A stretch of DNA of 64,000 nt from positions 1 through 64,000 of the forward strand of contig CANMLS010000007.1 of the NCBI GenBank assembly GCA_947498785.1, written 5' to 3'. The stretch is from an uncultured Aquimarina sp. (GTDB lineage: Bacteria; Bacteroidota; Bacteroidia; Flavobacteriales; Flavobacteriaceae). Positions 45,490 to 54,693 of the stretch are shown one piece after another; positions within the stretch are counted from its first letter, which is position 1, and each line of letters starts with the position of its first letter. Under the pieces are notes generated by a model. That model saw only the letters and a program-made list of their open reading frames with translations, did no database searches and was not told the DNA's origin. The position numbers were made by a program, and so were the translations under genes.

Positions 45490-46650
45490 TTAATTATCAG
45501 GTGAAATCTGTTGCATTTTTTTACTTCCTACAATCAAATAAATTGCCTGATTCTTTGAAACCTCTAGAACTTTTACGTTAGAGATATTTTCTATACTCGT
45601 ATACAAAAAATCAAAAACAAATTTTCTTAAAAATAAGTATTCTTGTCTATTGTAATCAATCACCGTGCTATATTGTATATCACTATTAATATCTTCTATT
45701 GCAGATGTTGTGTATGACATTTCAAGAGAAATACCACCTTTTTTACGCCTTGCTTTAAACTTTTTATACCTAACATAAGCCACTTTGAATACAAACTCTT
45801 TAAAACTAGCTTTTGTATATTCTATCATTGCTCCTATATATGTAGAAATTGAGTTTTTTGGATATATAATCTGATGCTCAAAATTATATATATGATTACA
45901 CCATTCTCTTTTATAACTTAAATCTCCCATCCCCATTTCATAAGATTTATAGCTATTAGCTATACACCAATCTAATTTTTTATAAATCTCTACACTTCCA
46001 AGACTAAACTTACTATAGTCTATATCATATGATGATATAGAACTAAATAATCTTTCATTAAAATGATGATTGAGAGACACTACAATAGGCACATTATCAC
46101 TCTTAACCACAAATAGTGACGCTTTCTTTTCATTGATCAAAGAATAGTACATTTTTACATAATGATCCCATCTCATAAGACTCTGACTCACATCATTGCG
46201 CTGCTCAAATCTTCTAACCAACATTTTATGCAAACAATCCATTAAAAAATCATATTCCTCCTTCTCAATAGCCCCAAAATATGTCTTATAAGAAATTTGA
46301 AAGCATGATTCTAGTCTTTTGACTCTCCTTCTTATTCCTTTAGCATTACTTCTAAAGCGATATTTTATATATGCATCAGCACTAATAAAATCATCAAGAA
46401 AAATAGCGTATCCTTTAAAAAATTGATTTATTTTTTTGGTATTAAATATCTGATGATTAAGTATCGGTTTTAAGTAATCTGGAATAAAAAAAACAGAATA
46501 TATTTTATCTGAATTCTCGATACTATTTTTATCGTAATCAGAATTCATTACTGACTCTTCACTCCCGAAACTGTCAATTTTTGAAAATACTTTAGGAATT
46601 GAATTTTTTTCAAAAAGCTCAAAAAAATAATCAATATACTCTTTTTTCAT
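45490..46650 (-). CDS. GNAT/FemAB-like acyltransferase, copy 1
   Basis: Start chosen at ATG 46650 (MKKEYIDYFFELFEKNSIPK), 2 bp after the upstream gene stop; 386 residues. The C-terminal half has the BioF2-like/Acetyltransf_6 GNAT pattern: FLMDCLHKMLVRRFEQRNDV, then SLFVVKSDNVPIVVSLNHHF, LGSVEIYKKLDWCIANSYKS and YEMGMGDLSYKREWC. Proteins of this group (FemAB, CelD/BcsL-like) use aminoacyl-tRNA or acyl-CoA to acylate amines on glycans. Three such genes lie in this cluster. Donor and acceptor cannot be read from sequence. Confidence 0.75.
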   Translation of the reverse strand: MKKEYIDYFFELFEKNSIPKVFSKIDSFGSEESVMNSDYDKNSIENSDKIYSVFFIPDYLKPILNHQIFNTKKINQFFKGYAIFLDDFISADAYIKYRFRSNAKGIRRRVKRLESCFQISYKTYFGAIEKEEYDFLMDCLHKMLVRRFEQRNDVSQSLMRWDHYVKMYYSLINEKKASLFVVKSDNVPIVVSLNHHFNERLFSSISSYDIDYSKFSLGSVEIYKKLDWCIANSYKSYEMGMGDLSYKREWCNHIYNFEHQIIYPKNSISTYIGAMIEYTKASFKEFVFKVAYVRYKKFKARRKKGGISLEMSYTTSAIEDINSDIQYSTVIDYNRQEYLFLRKFVFDFLYTSIENISNVKVLEVSKNQAIYLIVGSKKMQQISPDN

Positions 46651-46652
46651 AC

Positions 46653-47735
46653 TCAAGATCTATAAAACGGAAAAAAGTAATTCTTCAAATCCTCTTCTTC
46701 AATCTCCATAAAATCTGTATTAACAGAGGAGCACAACTCATTATAAATTTCCTTATTAACAATTTTTCTACCTGTATAGAACATGACATCTTCATCTTTA
46801 GGAAACAATGCTTTCTTACTTTTATATAAACCATCTCCATCTCTCATTCCACCTCCCAATACATAATGTTTCATTTTATTTTGAATAGCCCATTCAATTA
46901 TTTTTACTCTTAAAAAATCATTAGGTCTATAACTAAAATACTCTGCATCTGTTCCTCCTAAAAACGCAAAAAATGTATCCTTATAATTAATAATAAGTTC
47001 TATAGAAATAGGAATACCTTCATAATATGCAATTGCAATAGAAAAATTACCCAAATTAGATAATATCAAATTTTCAAAATATGAATTCGAAAAAAAATAA
47101 ATACTATCTGCATTATTTCTATTCATAGTACTCACGTAGATATCATTAAAAATTTTAATGATGTCTTTAGTAATTTGATCTTTATGAAATACTTTGAACT
47201 CTAAATTATAATTTACTGCTTTTCTATAGTTATTTCTCACTTTTGGTAAGAATGCGGTCCATTGATCTTCAAAATCATCTAAGAGATTACCTCTTACATT
47301 GAAAAGAGATTCAATAAGAGTTCCTGAATATCCATTAGAGTTTCCATTTAAACTAAAACGAACAAACTCTGAAATAACACTATTATCTAAATACCATTGA
47401 TCTACATATCTCCAAAATTCGATAACATCTTCTTCAGAAACAGCATCATCAAACAAAGGCCCATTATAACCATACGGACTAATCACATCAAAATAAGGAA
47501 GTTCTTTCTCTTTTATCATTATTTTTCTAAAAACAAAAGGCATAAGAATGATTGGAGCATCTTCTTTCTCGAATAAAAAACACTTTAATGCATCAGAATC
47601 TTTCTCAAAATATTGCAAATGCTCAATAGAATAGTATACATTATTATCCCATCTATTTTGAAGAAGAGTTTTATATGCTAAGACCTCTGAACTATCATCG
47701 AGGTTTTTTATTACTAGTTTGTAGTTTTGTTTCAA
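46653..47735 (-). CDS. FemAB/GNAT-like acyltransferase, copy 2
   Basis: 360 residues from a TTG start at 47735 (no in-frame ATG nearby). Two-domain FemAB-like layout: N-terminal GNAT subdomain (YFDVISPYGYNGPLFDD, which resembles the Y-x-x-P-Y-G-Y-x-G-P section of FemAB proteins) and C-terminal subdomain with SIAIAYYEGIPISIELIINY, FLGGTDAEYFSYRPNDFLRV and HYVLGGGMRDGDGLYKSKKA. FemAB enzymes add amino acids to peptidoglycan from aminoacyl-tRNA; EPS-locus relatives probably acylate glycan amines. 32 bp after the NeuD-FAD gene and 2 bp before copy 1, so all are on one transcript. Confidence 0.8.
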   Translation of the reverse strand: MKQNYKLVIKNLDDSSEVLAYKTLLQNRWDNNVYYSIEHLQYFEKDSDALKCFLFEKEDAPIILMPFVFRKIMIKEKELPYFDVISPYGYNGPLFDDAVSEEDVIEFWRYVDQWYLDNSVISEFVRFSLNGNSNGYSGTLIESLFNVRGNLLDDFEDQWTAFLPKVRNNYRKAVNYNLEFKVFHKDQITKDIIKIFNDIYVSTMNRNNADSIYFFSNSYFENLILSNLGNFSIAIAYYEGIPISIELIINYKDTFFAFLGGTDAEYFSYRPNDFLRVKIIEWAIQNKMKHYVLGGGMRDGDGLYKSKKALFPKDEDVMFYTGRKIVNKEIYNELCSSVNTDFMEIEEEDLKNYFFPFYRS

Positions 47736-47767
47736 TTGTAAGGGTATTTCGTGGTTTATTAGTTCAT

Positions 47768-50008
47768 CTAGCGATCTTCTTTTAACTCGGTATTCTCTAG
47801 AAAGTAATCATTAATTTTTTGTGACAATATATGGGATAACCATATGATTCTTCCGCAATGCTCTACATGCCATACTGCTTTTCCTTCAAAAGTATTTCCC
47901 GCTAGTAATGGCCCTACAATATGTAGATTTTCTTTTGATTCTAAAGCTTCATTAACCTCAAAGCCTATTTTAGAATCATTTGGTTTGCAATATCCTTTAT
48001 CTATCAAGTTCTTTAATAATTCAGGAACATCACTTTTGGTTAAATTAGTACTCCCAACACAGTTAATAATAAGATGTATTGGTTCTTCATATATTTTATT
48101 TTTCCCAGATTGTGTATCTAAGTATTCTAAAGAATATTGATCATTGTCAGCTTTACAAATATTCGTAAACCTTCCTGCAATATGATGAAAGCGACCTTCT
48201 TCTTTTAACCCATCGATTACTTTAGAATAGTGATACCCCGCACATCTTTGTCTTCTACCAATTTCATTACCATAATGACATGCAAAATTTTTCAATTCAT
48301 CAGGACTAAGTTTTCCTAACAAAGAACCAAATGCTCTTGATATGATATCAACCGTTGACGCAGCTCCCAAATTCATCTCATCTGCATAATCAAGGTCTTT
48401 AAATGTAGCGTCTGCAATTTCTTTTGCAGTTATATTATTTTCTTTGGCTAGTGCGTGTAAATTAAATGGAGTATACTCTTTTCTATGCTCTTCGTCTATT
48501 ACCGAATCAGGTAACAGCCCTTGAGTAGAAAGAAACATAAATTTATCTATATGAGATGCTATACCTTCAATGTCATTTAATTTATAAAGCATTTCTAAAC
48601 CACTTGCATTTGCCCCAACAATGAGAACATTTACTTTTTGACTTGATTTTTTCTCAAGAAAACTTTCTATTTTCTCTAGCACCTTTTTTAACTCAGGCTT
48701 ATAAGGATCATTAATAAAGAGTATATTGTCTTCTTCTATCAAATCTTCATTCTTCCAAAGATGATTTACAGGTAGAGATCCAACAGAAAGAACAATTTTT
48801 TCAGATATTATAGTTTTTTTATTCTCCAATGATATGATATATTGATTCTCAGTTTTTTCTAAATCAACAACCTCCTGGTTAATGTAATTGACATTAATTA
48901 ACCCTTTTATTTTAAAATCTTCTAGTCTGGTTTTTACTTTTTCATTTATATACCATCCAAAAAAACGACGAGGGATAAACAAATCTTCCCATTCGTTATT
49001 TTCTATTTTACTAGCATGTGTAGATATCCACTCCAGAGACAATTTTCCTCCATCTTTTTTCAACTCATCGATTAACCAATTCTTATTATTATTTAGCCAT
49101 TTAATAAACTTTCCTAATTCTGGTTCTGGCAGGAAATTTTTTAGAGAGGTAATTAAATGTACCGAAAATCCCGATCGCCCACCATATGGGATACCAGTAT
49201 GGAATTCTTCATACTTATCAATAATATTAATATGTATTTTTCTTTTGTCTTTACTGTCTTCTATCAAATCTAAAAAGTGAAGAATAGTAAAGGATGACGA
49301 AATACCTGAACCAATGAATGTAACATCAGATGATTTAGGTGTATTATTAAATAACATTTCTGGTTGTTTTGTTCTAATTATTTTACCTGGGTTACCTACT
49401 ACAGTAGAATAATCTGGTACATCTTTTAACACCACTGTTCCAGCTCCTATAGTACACCATTTCCCAATCTTTACTTTTGGTATTACTACTGCTCCTACAC
49501 CAACATGTGAACCCTCTCCCACTTCTACATGACCACATAATGCTGCTTTAGGAGAAATATGTGCATAATCCCCTATAACATTATCATGATCAATACTTGC
49601 TGCAGTATTAATGATCACATGTCTTCCAATCACAGTATTTGGCTGAATGATCGCTCCTGCAAAGACCACAGTACCTTCTCCTATTTTTGCGGTAGGTGCT
49701 ATAATTGCGGATTGATGTATTGCTTTTTCAAAATCACTTTTAAGAAATCCAGCGATCTCTGCTCTTTCTGCATTAATACCTACTGCAACAATTACAGGAT
49801 GTCCTTCATGAGGAAATTCTTTTAGATTCCCTCTAGCTCCAGAAGTCACATTTTTTGATGCATAATGTCGACCAGAAGGTTTGTCATCAAAAGTTTCAGT
49901 TACCTCATAACCATTCTCTTCTAATACTTCTCGTATAACCTGAGAATGACCGCCAGCCCCATAAATCCTTATTTTATTTGATTTTCCAACTATTTCCATT
50001 TTCCTCAT
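47768..50008 (-). CDS. Fusion: NeuD/PglD-like acyltransferase + FAD/NAD(P)-binding oxidoreductase
   Basis: 746 residues. Residues 1-212 are a complete NeuD/PglD-type sugar acyltransferase: a Rossmann start RIYGAGGHSQVI (14-25), hexapeptide-repeat left-handed helix (~95-205), likely base His141 in SIDHDNVIGD, and the closing VVGNPGKII. After a short linker, residues ~228-746 are an FAD/NAD(P)-binding protein of the COG4529 type: FIGSGISSSFTILHFLDLIE (231-250), then IPYGG, a second dinucleotide fold NVLIVGANASGLEMLYKL, and a C-terminal NCVGSTNLTK. COG4529 proteins include putative hydroxylases of amino compounds. The acyltransferase half would complete a diNAcBac-type sugar; the oxidoreductase half might oxidise the same sugar or a carrier-bound amino acid. 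Confidence 0.85.
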   Translation of the reverse strand: MRKMEIVGKSNKIRIYGAGGHSQVIREVLEENGYEVTETFDDKPSGRHYASKNVTSGARGNLKEFPHEGHPVIVAVGINAERAEIAGFLKSDFEKAIHQSAIIAPTAKIGEGTVVFAGAIIQPNTVIGRHVIINTAASIDHDNVIGDYAHISPKAALCGHVEVGEGSHVGVGAVVIPKVKIGKWCTIGAGTVVLKDVPDYSTVVGNPGKIIRTKQPEMLFNNTPKSSDVTFIGSGISSSFTILHFLDLIEDSKDKRKIHINIIDKYEEFHTGIPYGGRSGFSVHLITSLKNFLPEPELGKFIKWLNNNKNWLIDELKKDGGKLSLEWISTHASKIENNEWEDLFIPRRFFGWYINEKVKTRLEDFKIKGLINVNYINQEVVDLEKTENQYIISLENKKTIISEKIVLSVGSLPVNHLWKNEDLIEEDNILFINDPYKPELKKVLEKIESFLEKKSSQKVNVLIVGANASGLEMLYKLNDIEGIASHIDKFMFLSTQGLLPDSVIDEEHRKEYTPFNLHALAKENNITAKEIADATFKDLDYADEMNLGAASTVDIISRAFGSLLGKLSPDELKNFACHYGNEIGRRQRCAGYHYSKVIDGLKEEGRFHHIAGRFTNICKADNDQYSLEYLDTQSGKNKIYEEPIHLIINCVGSTNLTKSDVPELLKNLIDKGYCKPNDSKIGFEVNEALESKENLHIVGPLLAGNTFEGKAVWHVEHCGRIIWLSHILSQKINDYFLENTELKEDR

Positions 50009-50088
50009 TACTATAATTAAGTTGATTTGTTGGTTTCCTAAACTTTAGTTTGTTAACAAAAAACGATATCAGATGTTTATCGTTTTTA

Positions 50089-50691
50089 TTAGTTATTTCC
50101 TTTCCAAGCAGGCATAATGGTGTTCTGATCAACATTTACACCTTCCTTTTTGACTACTTTTTGCAAGGTCAAAAACAAAATTTTAACATCTAACATAAAA
50201 CTTATGTTTTCTACATACCATACATCGTATTCAAATTTTTGAATCCATGATATTGTATTCCTACCTTTTACCTGTGCCCATCCTGTTATTCCAGGTCTTA
50301 CATTGTGTCTTTTTTTCTGTACATCATTATACAAAGGTAAGTATTCCTCCAAAAGTGGTCTTGGACCTATTAAACTCATATCTCCTTTTAATACATTTAT
50401 AAGCTGTAAAATCTCATCTAATGAATATTTTCTTACAAAAGCCCCTACCTTAGTTATTCGAGATACATTATGAATATCTTTCTCATCTGACTTGAGATCA
50501 GACATGGTTTTAAACTTAATAATTTTAAAAAGCTTTCCGTTTTTTCCTGGTCTTTGTTGCAAAAAAAACGGTTTGCCATTATTCACCACAAATAATATTA
50601 AAACGAGTATGATTATAAATGGTGATAATAAGAGAACACCAAAAAGAGAAAGGAAAAAATCTAACACTCTTTTAATATATGGATTATACAT
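50089..50691 (-). CDS. Initiating sugar transferase, PglC-like, copy 1
   Basis: Start chosen at ATG 50691 (MYNPYIKRVLDFFLSLFGVL), 200 residues; the frame open upstream to 50727 would overlap the carrier gene. Membrane re-entrant helix, then the bacterial sugar transferase core: GKPFFLQQRPGKNGKLFKII, KFKTM, the Asp-Glu dyad in SLDEILQL, MSLIGPRPLL and RPGITGWAQVKGR. The short length places it with monotopic PglC-type phosphoglycosyl transferases, which move a phosphosugar to undecaprenyl phosphate. It is next to the carrier protein and NeuD-FAD genes. Paralog at 53727-54332. Confidence 0.9.
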   Translation of the reverse strand: MYNPYIKRVLDFFLSLFGVLLLSPFIIILVLILFVVNNGKPFFLQQRPGKNGKLFKIIKFKTMSDLKSDEKDIHNVSRITKVGAFVRKYSLDEILQLINVLKGDMSLIGPRPLLEEYLPLYNDVQKKRHNVRPGITGWAQVKGRNTISWIQKFEYDVWYVENISFMLDVKILFLTLQKVVKKEGVNVDQNTIMPAWKGNN

Positions 50692-50710
50692 AATCGTTCT
50701 TTCAAAAAAA

Positions 50711-50950
50711 TTACAATTCAGATTCAATCGTTCTGATCAAATCTCCAACATTATTCATATTCATTAGGTCCATTAACTTAAACTTAATACCAAAAGATTT
50801 TTCTACCTCTGATATAATCATCATATGTGTAATCGACTCCCAACCATCAACATCGTTAGCTGTAGTTGTATCTGTAAGTTGAAAATTATCGTGTTCTAAT
50901 ACTGTTACAAAAGCTTCTTTTACCTTAGAGAAAATTTCTTCTTTATTCAT
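50711..50950 (-). CDS. Stand-alone acyl/peptidyl carrier protein
   Basis: 79 residues, four-helix carrier-protein pattern. The phosphopantetheine attachment serine is Ser39 in DVDGWESITHM, the W-E-S-I form found in Dlt-type and some EPS-locus carriers. It starts 11 bp after the stop of the AMP-ligase gene and precedes the sugar transferase, on the same strand. It would carry an activated amino or other acid from the ligase to one of the FemAB/GNAT-like enzymes or to MBOAT. Confidence 0.88.
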   Translation of the reverse strand: MNKEEIFSKVKEAFVTVLEHDNFQLTDTTTANDVDGWESITHMMIISEVEKSFGIKFKLMDLMNMNNVGDLIRTIESEL

Positions 50951-50961
50951 TTATAGACTAT

Positions 50962-52458
50962 TTAATTTATGTCAAAATACGTTCTTAATTCTTTCCTATT
51001 AATCTTACCATTAATACTATGTGGAAATTCTTTAACAAATCTCACATGTCCTGGAATCATATAATCTGGCATTTTTATTTTCATATATTCAAACATATCA
51101 GCGGTATCAAATTCATCAGATTCAATAGCCAAACCTAACTCGGCATTACCCAAATTATTGGTAATATCTAATGCTACCATATTTACCTTCTTAGGGGACT
51201 TTGATTTAGCATGAAATTCAATTTCTGCTAGTTCTACTCTATATCCTCTTATTTTCACCTGAAAGTCTACTCTTCCTACGTACAAAAAGTCTCCTTCTTC
51301 ATCCTTGAAACAAAGATCACCCGTTTTATAATAACGTTGTTGCTTTCCTTTCTCTTCTTTTGTAAAAAAACTAATCGCATTTCGTTCTTCATTTTTCCAA
51401 TATCCAGGAGTTATTTGTGGACCACCCAAACATAATTCTCCTGTGACTCCAATGGGTACTTCCTCATTTTTTTCGTTTACAACAAGATATAGTGTGTCTT
51501 TCTGTGGAGTTCCGATTGCAATAATACCATTATGCGCTTTCTTATCAGTTTCTTTATGGTATGGATAAAAGCCACTATATACTGTAAATTCTGTTGGGCC
51601 ATAGTAATTAAATATTTTACAATTTGGCAGACAATCACTCCACTCTTTTGCAATATCACTATGTAAAGCTCCTCCTCCAAAACTACAATACCTAACATCA
51701 GGAGCATTAATCTCTGGGAAATATGGGCGTAAATAATTGATAATCGAAGGAACCATAGTAAGTACCGTAAGTTTCTGCTCTTTAATCAATTTAAAAATAT
51801 AGAAATACTTTATTGCACTTTTGGGTATGGTATACATACATGCGCCTCCCAATATTGGAAACAAGTAGGTAACCACTGAGAAGTCAAAAGTAAGTTCAAA
51901 CATTTGTAAGCATCTATCCGACGGAACCAAATTAAACTCTGATTCAGCATCAATAGCGTTCACTAATCCTTGCACATTATCAAAAGTAATAGGCACTCCT
52001 TTTGGAAGCCCCGTAGTGCCCGATGTAAATAAAATATATGCTAAGTCATCCCCAGAAACCTCTTTAGGATTCAAATTAATCTCTGTAAACTCTAATGTTG
52101 ATGACGCTATAACGGTTTGATTTTTATATATAGAAGTTTTTGAAGAATCAAGAACATATTTTGTTTCTGTTAATTCAAAAACCTTTGTATTTCTTTCTAT
52201 AGGAGTAGAAGGATTTACAGGAACATATGCTTTTCCTTCAAACCAAAGGGCAATAATACTTGCATATGTTTGTAGATCGTCATTGGTTACTAATCCAATA
52301 AGTTTTTCAGATTCTGCCACTGTATTTGCTATTGCAGATCTAATCTTGGATATCTCTACAGCAAAATCCTTATATGTATAGAACGTATTGTTAATACATA
52401 ACACATTACCTGCTGAGTGACTCTCTATTGATTCTTGTAGTTTTTTTACAAATTTCAT
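50962..52458 (-). CDS. AMP-forming amino acid/acid ligase (DltA-like adenylation enzyme)
   Basis: 498 residues. Adenylation core motifs: A3 ILFTSGTTGLPKGVP, A5 NYYGPTEFTVYSG, A7 YKTGDLCF, A8 RVDFQVKIRGYRVELAEIE, and A10 with catalytic Lys in NGKINRKELR. The size and A8/A10 pattern are close to D-alanine:carrier ligase DltA and related stand-alone adenylation enzymes. It activates an acid as the AMP ester and loads it on a carrier protein, whose gene is 11 bp downstream. The substrate cannot be read off; the pocket between A4 and A5 would need modelling. Confidence 0.9.
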   Translation of the reverse strand: MKFVKKLQESIESHSAGNVLCINNTFYTYKDFAVEISKIRSAIANTVAESEKLIGLVTNDDLQTYASIIALWFEGKAYVPVNPSTPIERNTKVFELTETKYVLDSSKTSIYKNQTVIASSTLEFTEINLNPKEVSGDDLAYILFTSGTTGLPKGVPITFDNVQGLVNAIDAESEFNLVPSDRCLQMFELTFDFSVVTYLFPILGGACMYTIPKSAIKYFYIFKLIKEQKLTVLTMVPSIINYLRPYFPEINAPDVRYCSFGGGALHSDIAKEWSDCLPNCKIFNYYGPTEFTVYSGFYPYHKETDKKAHNGIIAIGTPQKDTLYLVVNEKNEEVPIGVTGELCLGGPQITPGYWKNEERNAISFFTKEEKGKQQRYYKTGDLCFKDEEGDFLYVGRVDFQVKIRGYRVELAEIEFHAKSKSPKKVNMVALDITNNLGNAELGLAIESDEFDTADMFEYMKIKMPDYMIPGHVRFVKEFPHSINGKINRKELRTYFDIN

Positions 52459-52536
52459 CCTATATATTAAACAATTAATTTTTTACAACATCGGTTAATT
52501 ACATTAACAAAAACACATAATTTTTAAAGACTTTTT

Positions 52537-52553
52537 TAGGGGATTAACCCCTA
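52537..52553. repeat. GC-tract hairpin upstream of the ligase
   Basis: TAGGGG-ATTAA-CCCCTA (stem 6 bp). On the minus strand TAGGGGTTAATCCCCTA resembles TAGGGGTTTTCCCCC at 42831-42845. Possible operator or leader hairpin of the EPS genes. Confidence 0.4.
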
Positions 52554-52606
52554 TATTTTCAATTATAATTTACTTCTATATTATATAAGATCAAAACAAA
52601 GTTTTA

Positions 52607-53704
52607 TTAATAAAAATGACCATCTCTGTTTAATATATCCGAATTTTCAAAATCCAGTTTGGTATCATCATGAGCCAACCCTTTTTTCGTTACTCGATGT
52701 GTAAAAATAGTACTATATCTTTTTGTTATATGATCTGATAGTTTCGTATCATCTGTAAAAATGAACTTTGTTTTCTTCGTAATAAAATTATCCATCAACA
52801 CATCTATACATATATCATAATACTCCTCTTCTTTTACCAGAAAATATTTGACATTAAATTCATTATAATTTATGATATAGGATAAAAATCCAATAATCTG
52901 ATCTCTTTTCATAATCTTAAGGTTATGAATATAGATATTATTACTAGTTCCTGTTTGTAAGGATTTATATGGACGTTTAGTCGCTATTGGGGTTTGCATA
53001 TACTGCATAGCATTAATCTGCCAACTTACATATTCCTTTGTTTTATAGATCAAATCGTTCTTGCAAAGTGGTTCTATAAATTCCCAGATAGCGTCATCCA
53101 ACTGGTTAATATAATCATAAGAAAGCATTTTAGTTGTTTTTCTAGCCTTAGGTCTATTTAGAAGTCTAATACATGATGCTACAGCATTGTCAACTCTATC
53201 CAAAATAAACTTAAATGATTTTAAGAACCTAAATCGTCCGATAAGCATTGATGCATCTAAACTAAAAAAGATGGTATGCCTTAATCTTGATGAGATTATG
53301 GTAAAAGGCTGTTTTTCATAAAATGTAGTTACATTCTCTGCATAAGATTTTATAAGTATTTGTTTTCCTGTTAGGTTAACAGCTTCATTATAAATATAGG
53401 TTCCCAAAACCGTATCTTTATAATCTTTGTGTACCCACCAGGATATCATCCAATATACCTTTGATGGTTCATTGCTCCCATTATTCAATAAATCGGGAAA
53501 CATAAAAACAAAAGAGATCATTTTATTATCCTCATACCCTATAACACCGCAATACTCATCTTCTTCTATCCGTGTATTGGAGACCAACCATAGTGCTTTA
53601 CTTTTTGGTAAGGGAGTAAGATCTCCTTTCCAATAGGTATTTTGATCAATACCTTCTCTTAGCATTTTTTTGGTTATCGCAACTATTTCTAAATTTTTAC
53701 TCAT
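52607..53704 (-). CDS. GNAT-like acyltransferase, copy 3
   Basis: 365 residues. An N-terminal GNAT-type module (WWVHKDYKDTVLGTYIYNEA, IKSYAENVTTFYEKQPFTII) and a C-terminal second module (IGFLSYIINYNEFNVKYFLV). No signal or membrane segment. It is one of three acyltransferase-like genes in the cluster, here between the second sugar transferase and the ligase/carrier pair. It may transfer the carrier-bound acid to a nucleotide sugar or lipid-linked sugar. The exact subfamily is not certain. Confidence 0.65.
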   Translation of the reverse strand: MSKNLEIVAITKKMLREGIDQNTYWKGDLTPLPKSKALWLVSNTRIEEDEYCGVIGYEDNKMISFVFMFPDLLNNGSNEPSKVYWMISWWVHKDYKDTVLGTYIYNEAVNLTGKQILIKSYAENVTTFYEKQPFTIISSRLRHTIFFSLDASMLIGRFRFLKSFKFILDRVDNAVASCIRLLNRPKARKTTKMLSYDYINQLDDAIWEFIEPLCKNDLIYKTKEYVSWQINAMQYMQTPIATKRPYKSLQTGTSNNIYIHNLKIMKRDQIIGFLSYIINYNEFNVKYFLVKEEEYYDICIDVLMDNFITKKTKFIFTDDTKLSDHITKRYSTIFTHRVTKKGLAHDDTKLDFENSDILNRDGHFY

Positions 53705-53726
53705 CTATTATTCCTAAGAAATATAA

Positions 53727-54332
53727 CTAGTTTGTACCGTCAAAATATTCTGATGTCAGATCACTTGATAGATTTACATCTTCTTTTTGTATTACTTTTT
53801 TTAGTGTTAATCCTATTATTTTTAGATCCAACAAAAAATTATAGTTTTCTACATACCATACATCATATTCAAATTTCTTTTTCCATGTTATAGAATTTCT
53901 TCCATTAACCTGGGCCCATCCTGTAATCCCAGGTCTTACATTATGTCGCTTTTTTTGAACTTCATTATATACCGGGAGATAGGCTATAATCAAAGGGCGA
54001 GGCCCTATTAACGACATTTGTCCTAATATTACATTGAACAATTGAGGAATTTCATCCAAAGATGTTTTTCTAACAAAAGCTCCAATTTTTGTAATTCTAT
54101 CTTTATCTGGAAGCAAATTCCCTTCAGCATCTTTTTTATCGTTCATTGTTTTAAACTTTACGATACTAAAAATCTTTTCTTTCTTTCCAGGTCTTCTCTG
54201 AATAAAAAAGGGTTTACCTCCATTAGCCATTGCTAAAAAAAATATCAATAGTAATAAAACAGGCGATATAAAAATCAATGATACCAGTGCAATACTAAAA
54301 TCAAGAATTCTTTTAATAAAAAATTTATACAC
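53727..54332 (-). CDS. Initiating sugar transferase, PglC-like, copy 2
   Basis: Start chosen at GTG 54332 (VYKFFIKRILDFSIALVSLI), aligned with the start of copy 1; an AAAGG lies just before it; 201 residues. Same core: GKPFFIQRRPGKKEKIFSIV, KFKTM, SLDEIPQLFN with the Asp-Glu dyad, MSLIGPRPL and RPGITGWAQVNGR. A second phosphoglycosyl transferase in one cluster may start a second repeat-unit type, use a different phosphosugar, or be a redundant copy. It lies 22 bp upstream of the GNAT-like gene on the same strand. Confidence 0.9.
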   Translation of the reverse strand: MYKFFIKRILDFSIALVSLIFISPVLLLLIFFLAMANGGKPFFIQRRPGKKEKIFSIVKFKTMNDKKDAEGNLLPDKDRITKIGAFVRKTSLDEIPQLFNVILGQMSLIGPRPLIIAYLPVYNEVQKKRHNVRPGITGWAQVNGRNSITWKKKFEYDVWYVENYNFLLDLKIIGLTLKKVIQKEDVNLSSDLTSEYFDGTN

Positions 54333-54693
54333 CTTTATAGAGTTTAGTTGGTCACATAGAGAGGACTCGATTATTAAACCAAACAAATGTATAAAGCATT
54401 TGTTAAAAAGTGAAATAAAAGAATTACAATCTCTTATATACTATTCTATTTGTATTCACAAAAAAACATTCCAAAAAAATAATTCTGGAATACAATTTGA
54501 ATCTAAAAAAACTGGGGGAAATAAAGAAATATATACTATTTGCTACTAGGGAATTTAGCTTATATTTCATCTATAGTTCTATTCATAGAACCGATTGCGA
54601 ATATACAATCAATATTTTAGTTTATAAACTCTTAAATTAACTTTTTTAAATAAAAAAGCACATCTTTAAAAATCTTTTTATCAGAATAATTTT
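54333..54693. other. Intergenic region with a G-tract
   Basis: No gene between the GT4 gene and the second sugar transferase. It contains GGGGG (54514-54518), one of several rare G/C tracts in this cluster's spacers. Confidence 0.45.

Noticed and set aside
54387-54693. tRNA or small RNA gene in EPS spacers
   Set aside because: No cloverleaf or strong stem set found here or in the other long spacers by eye.
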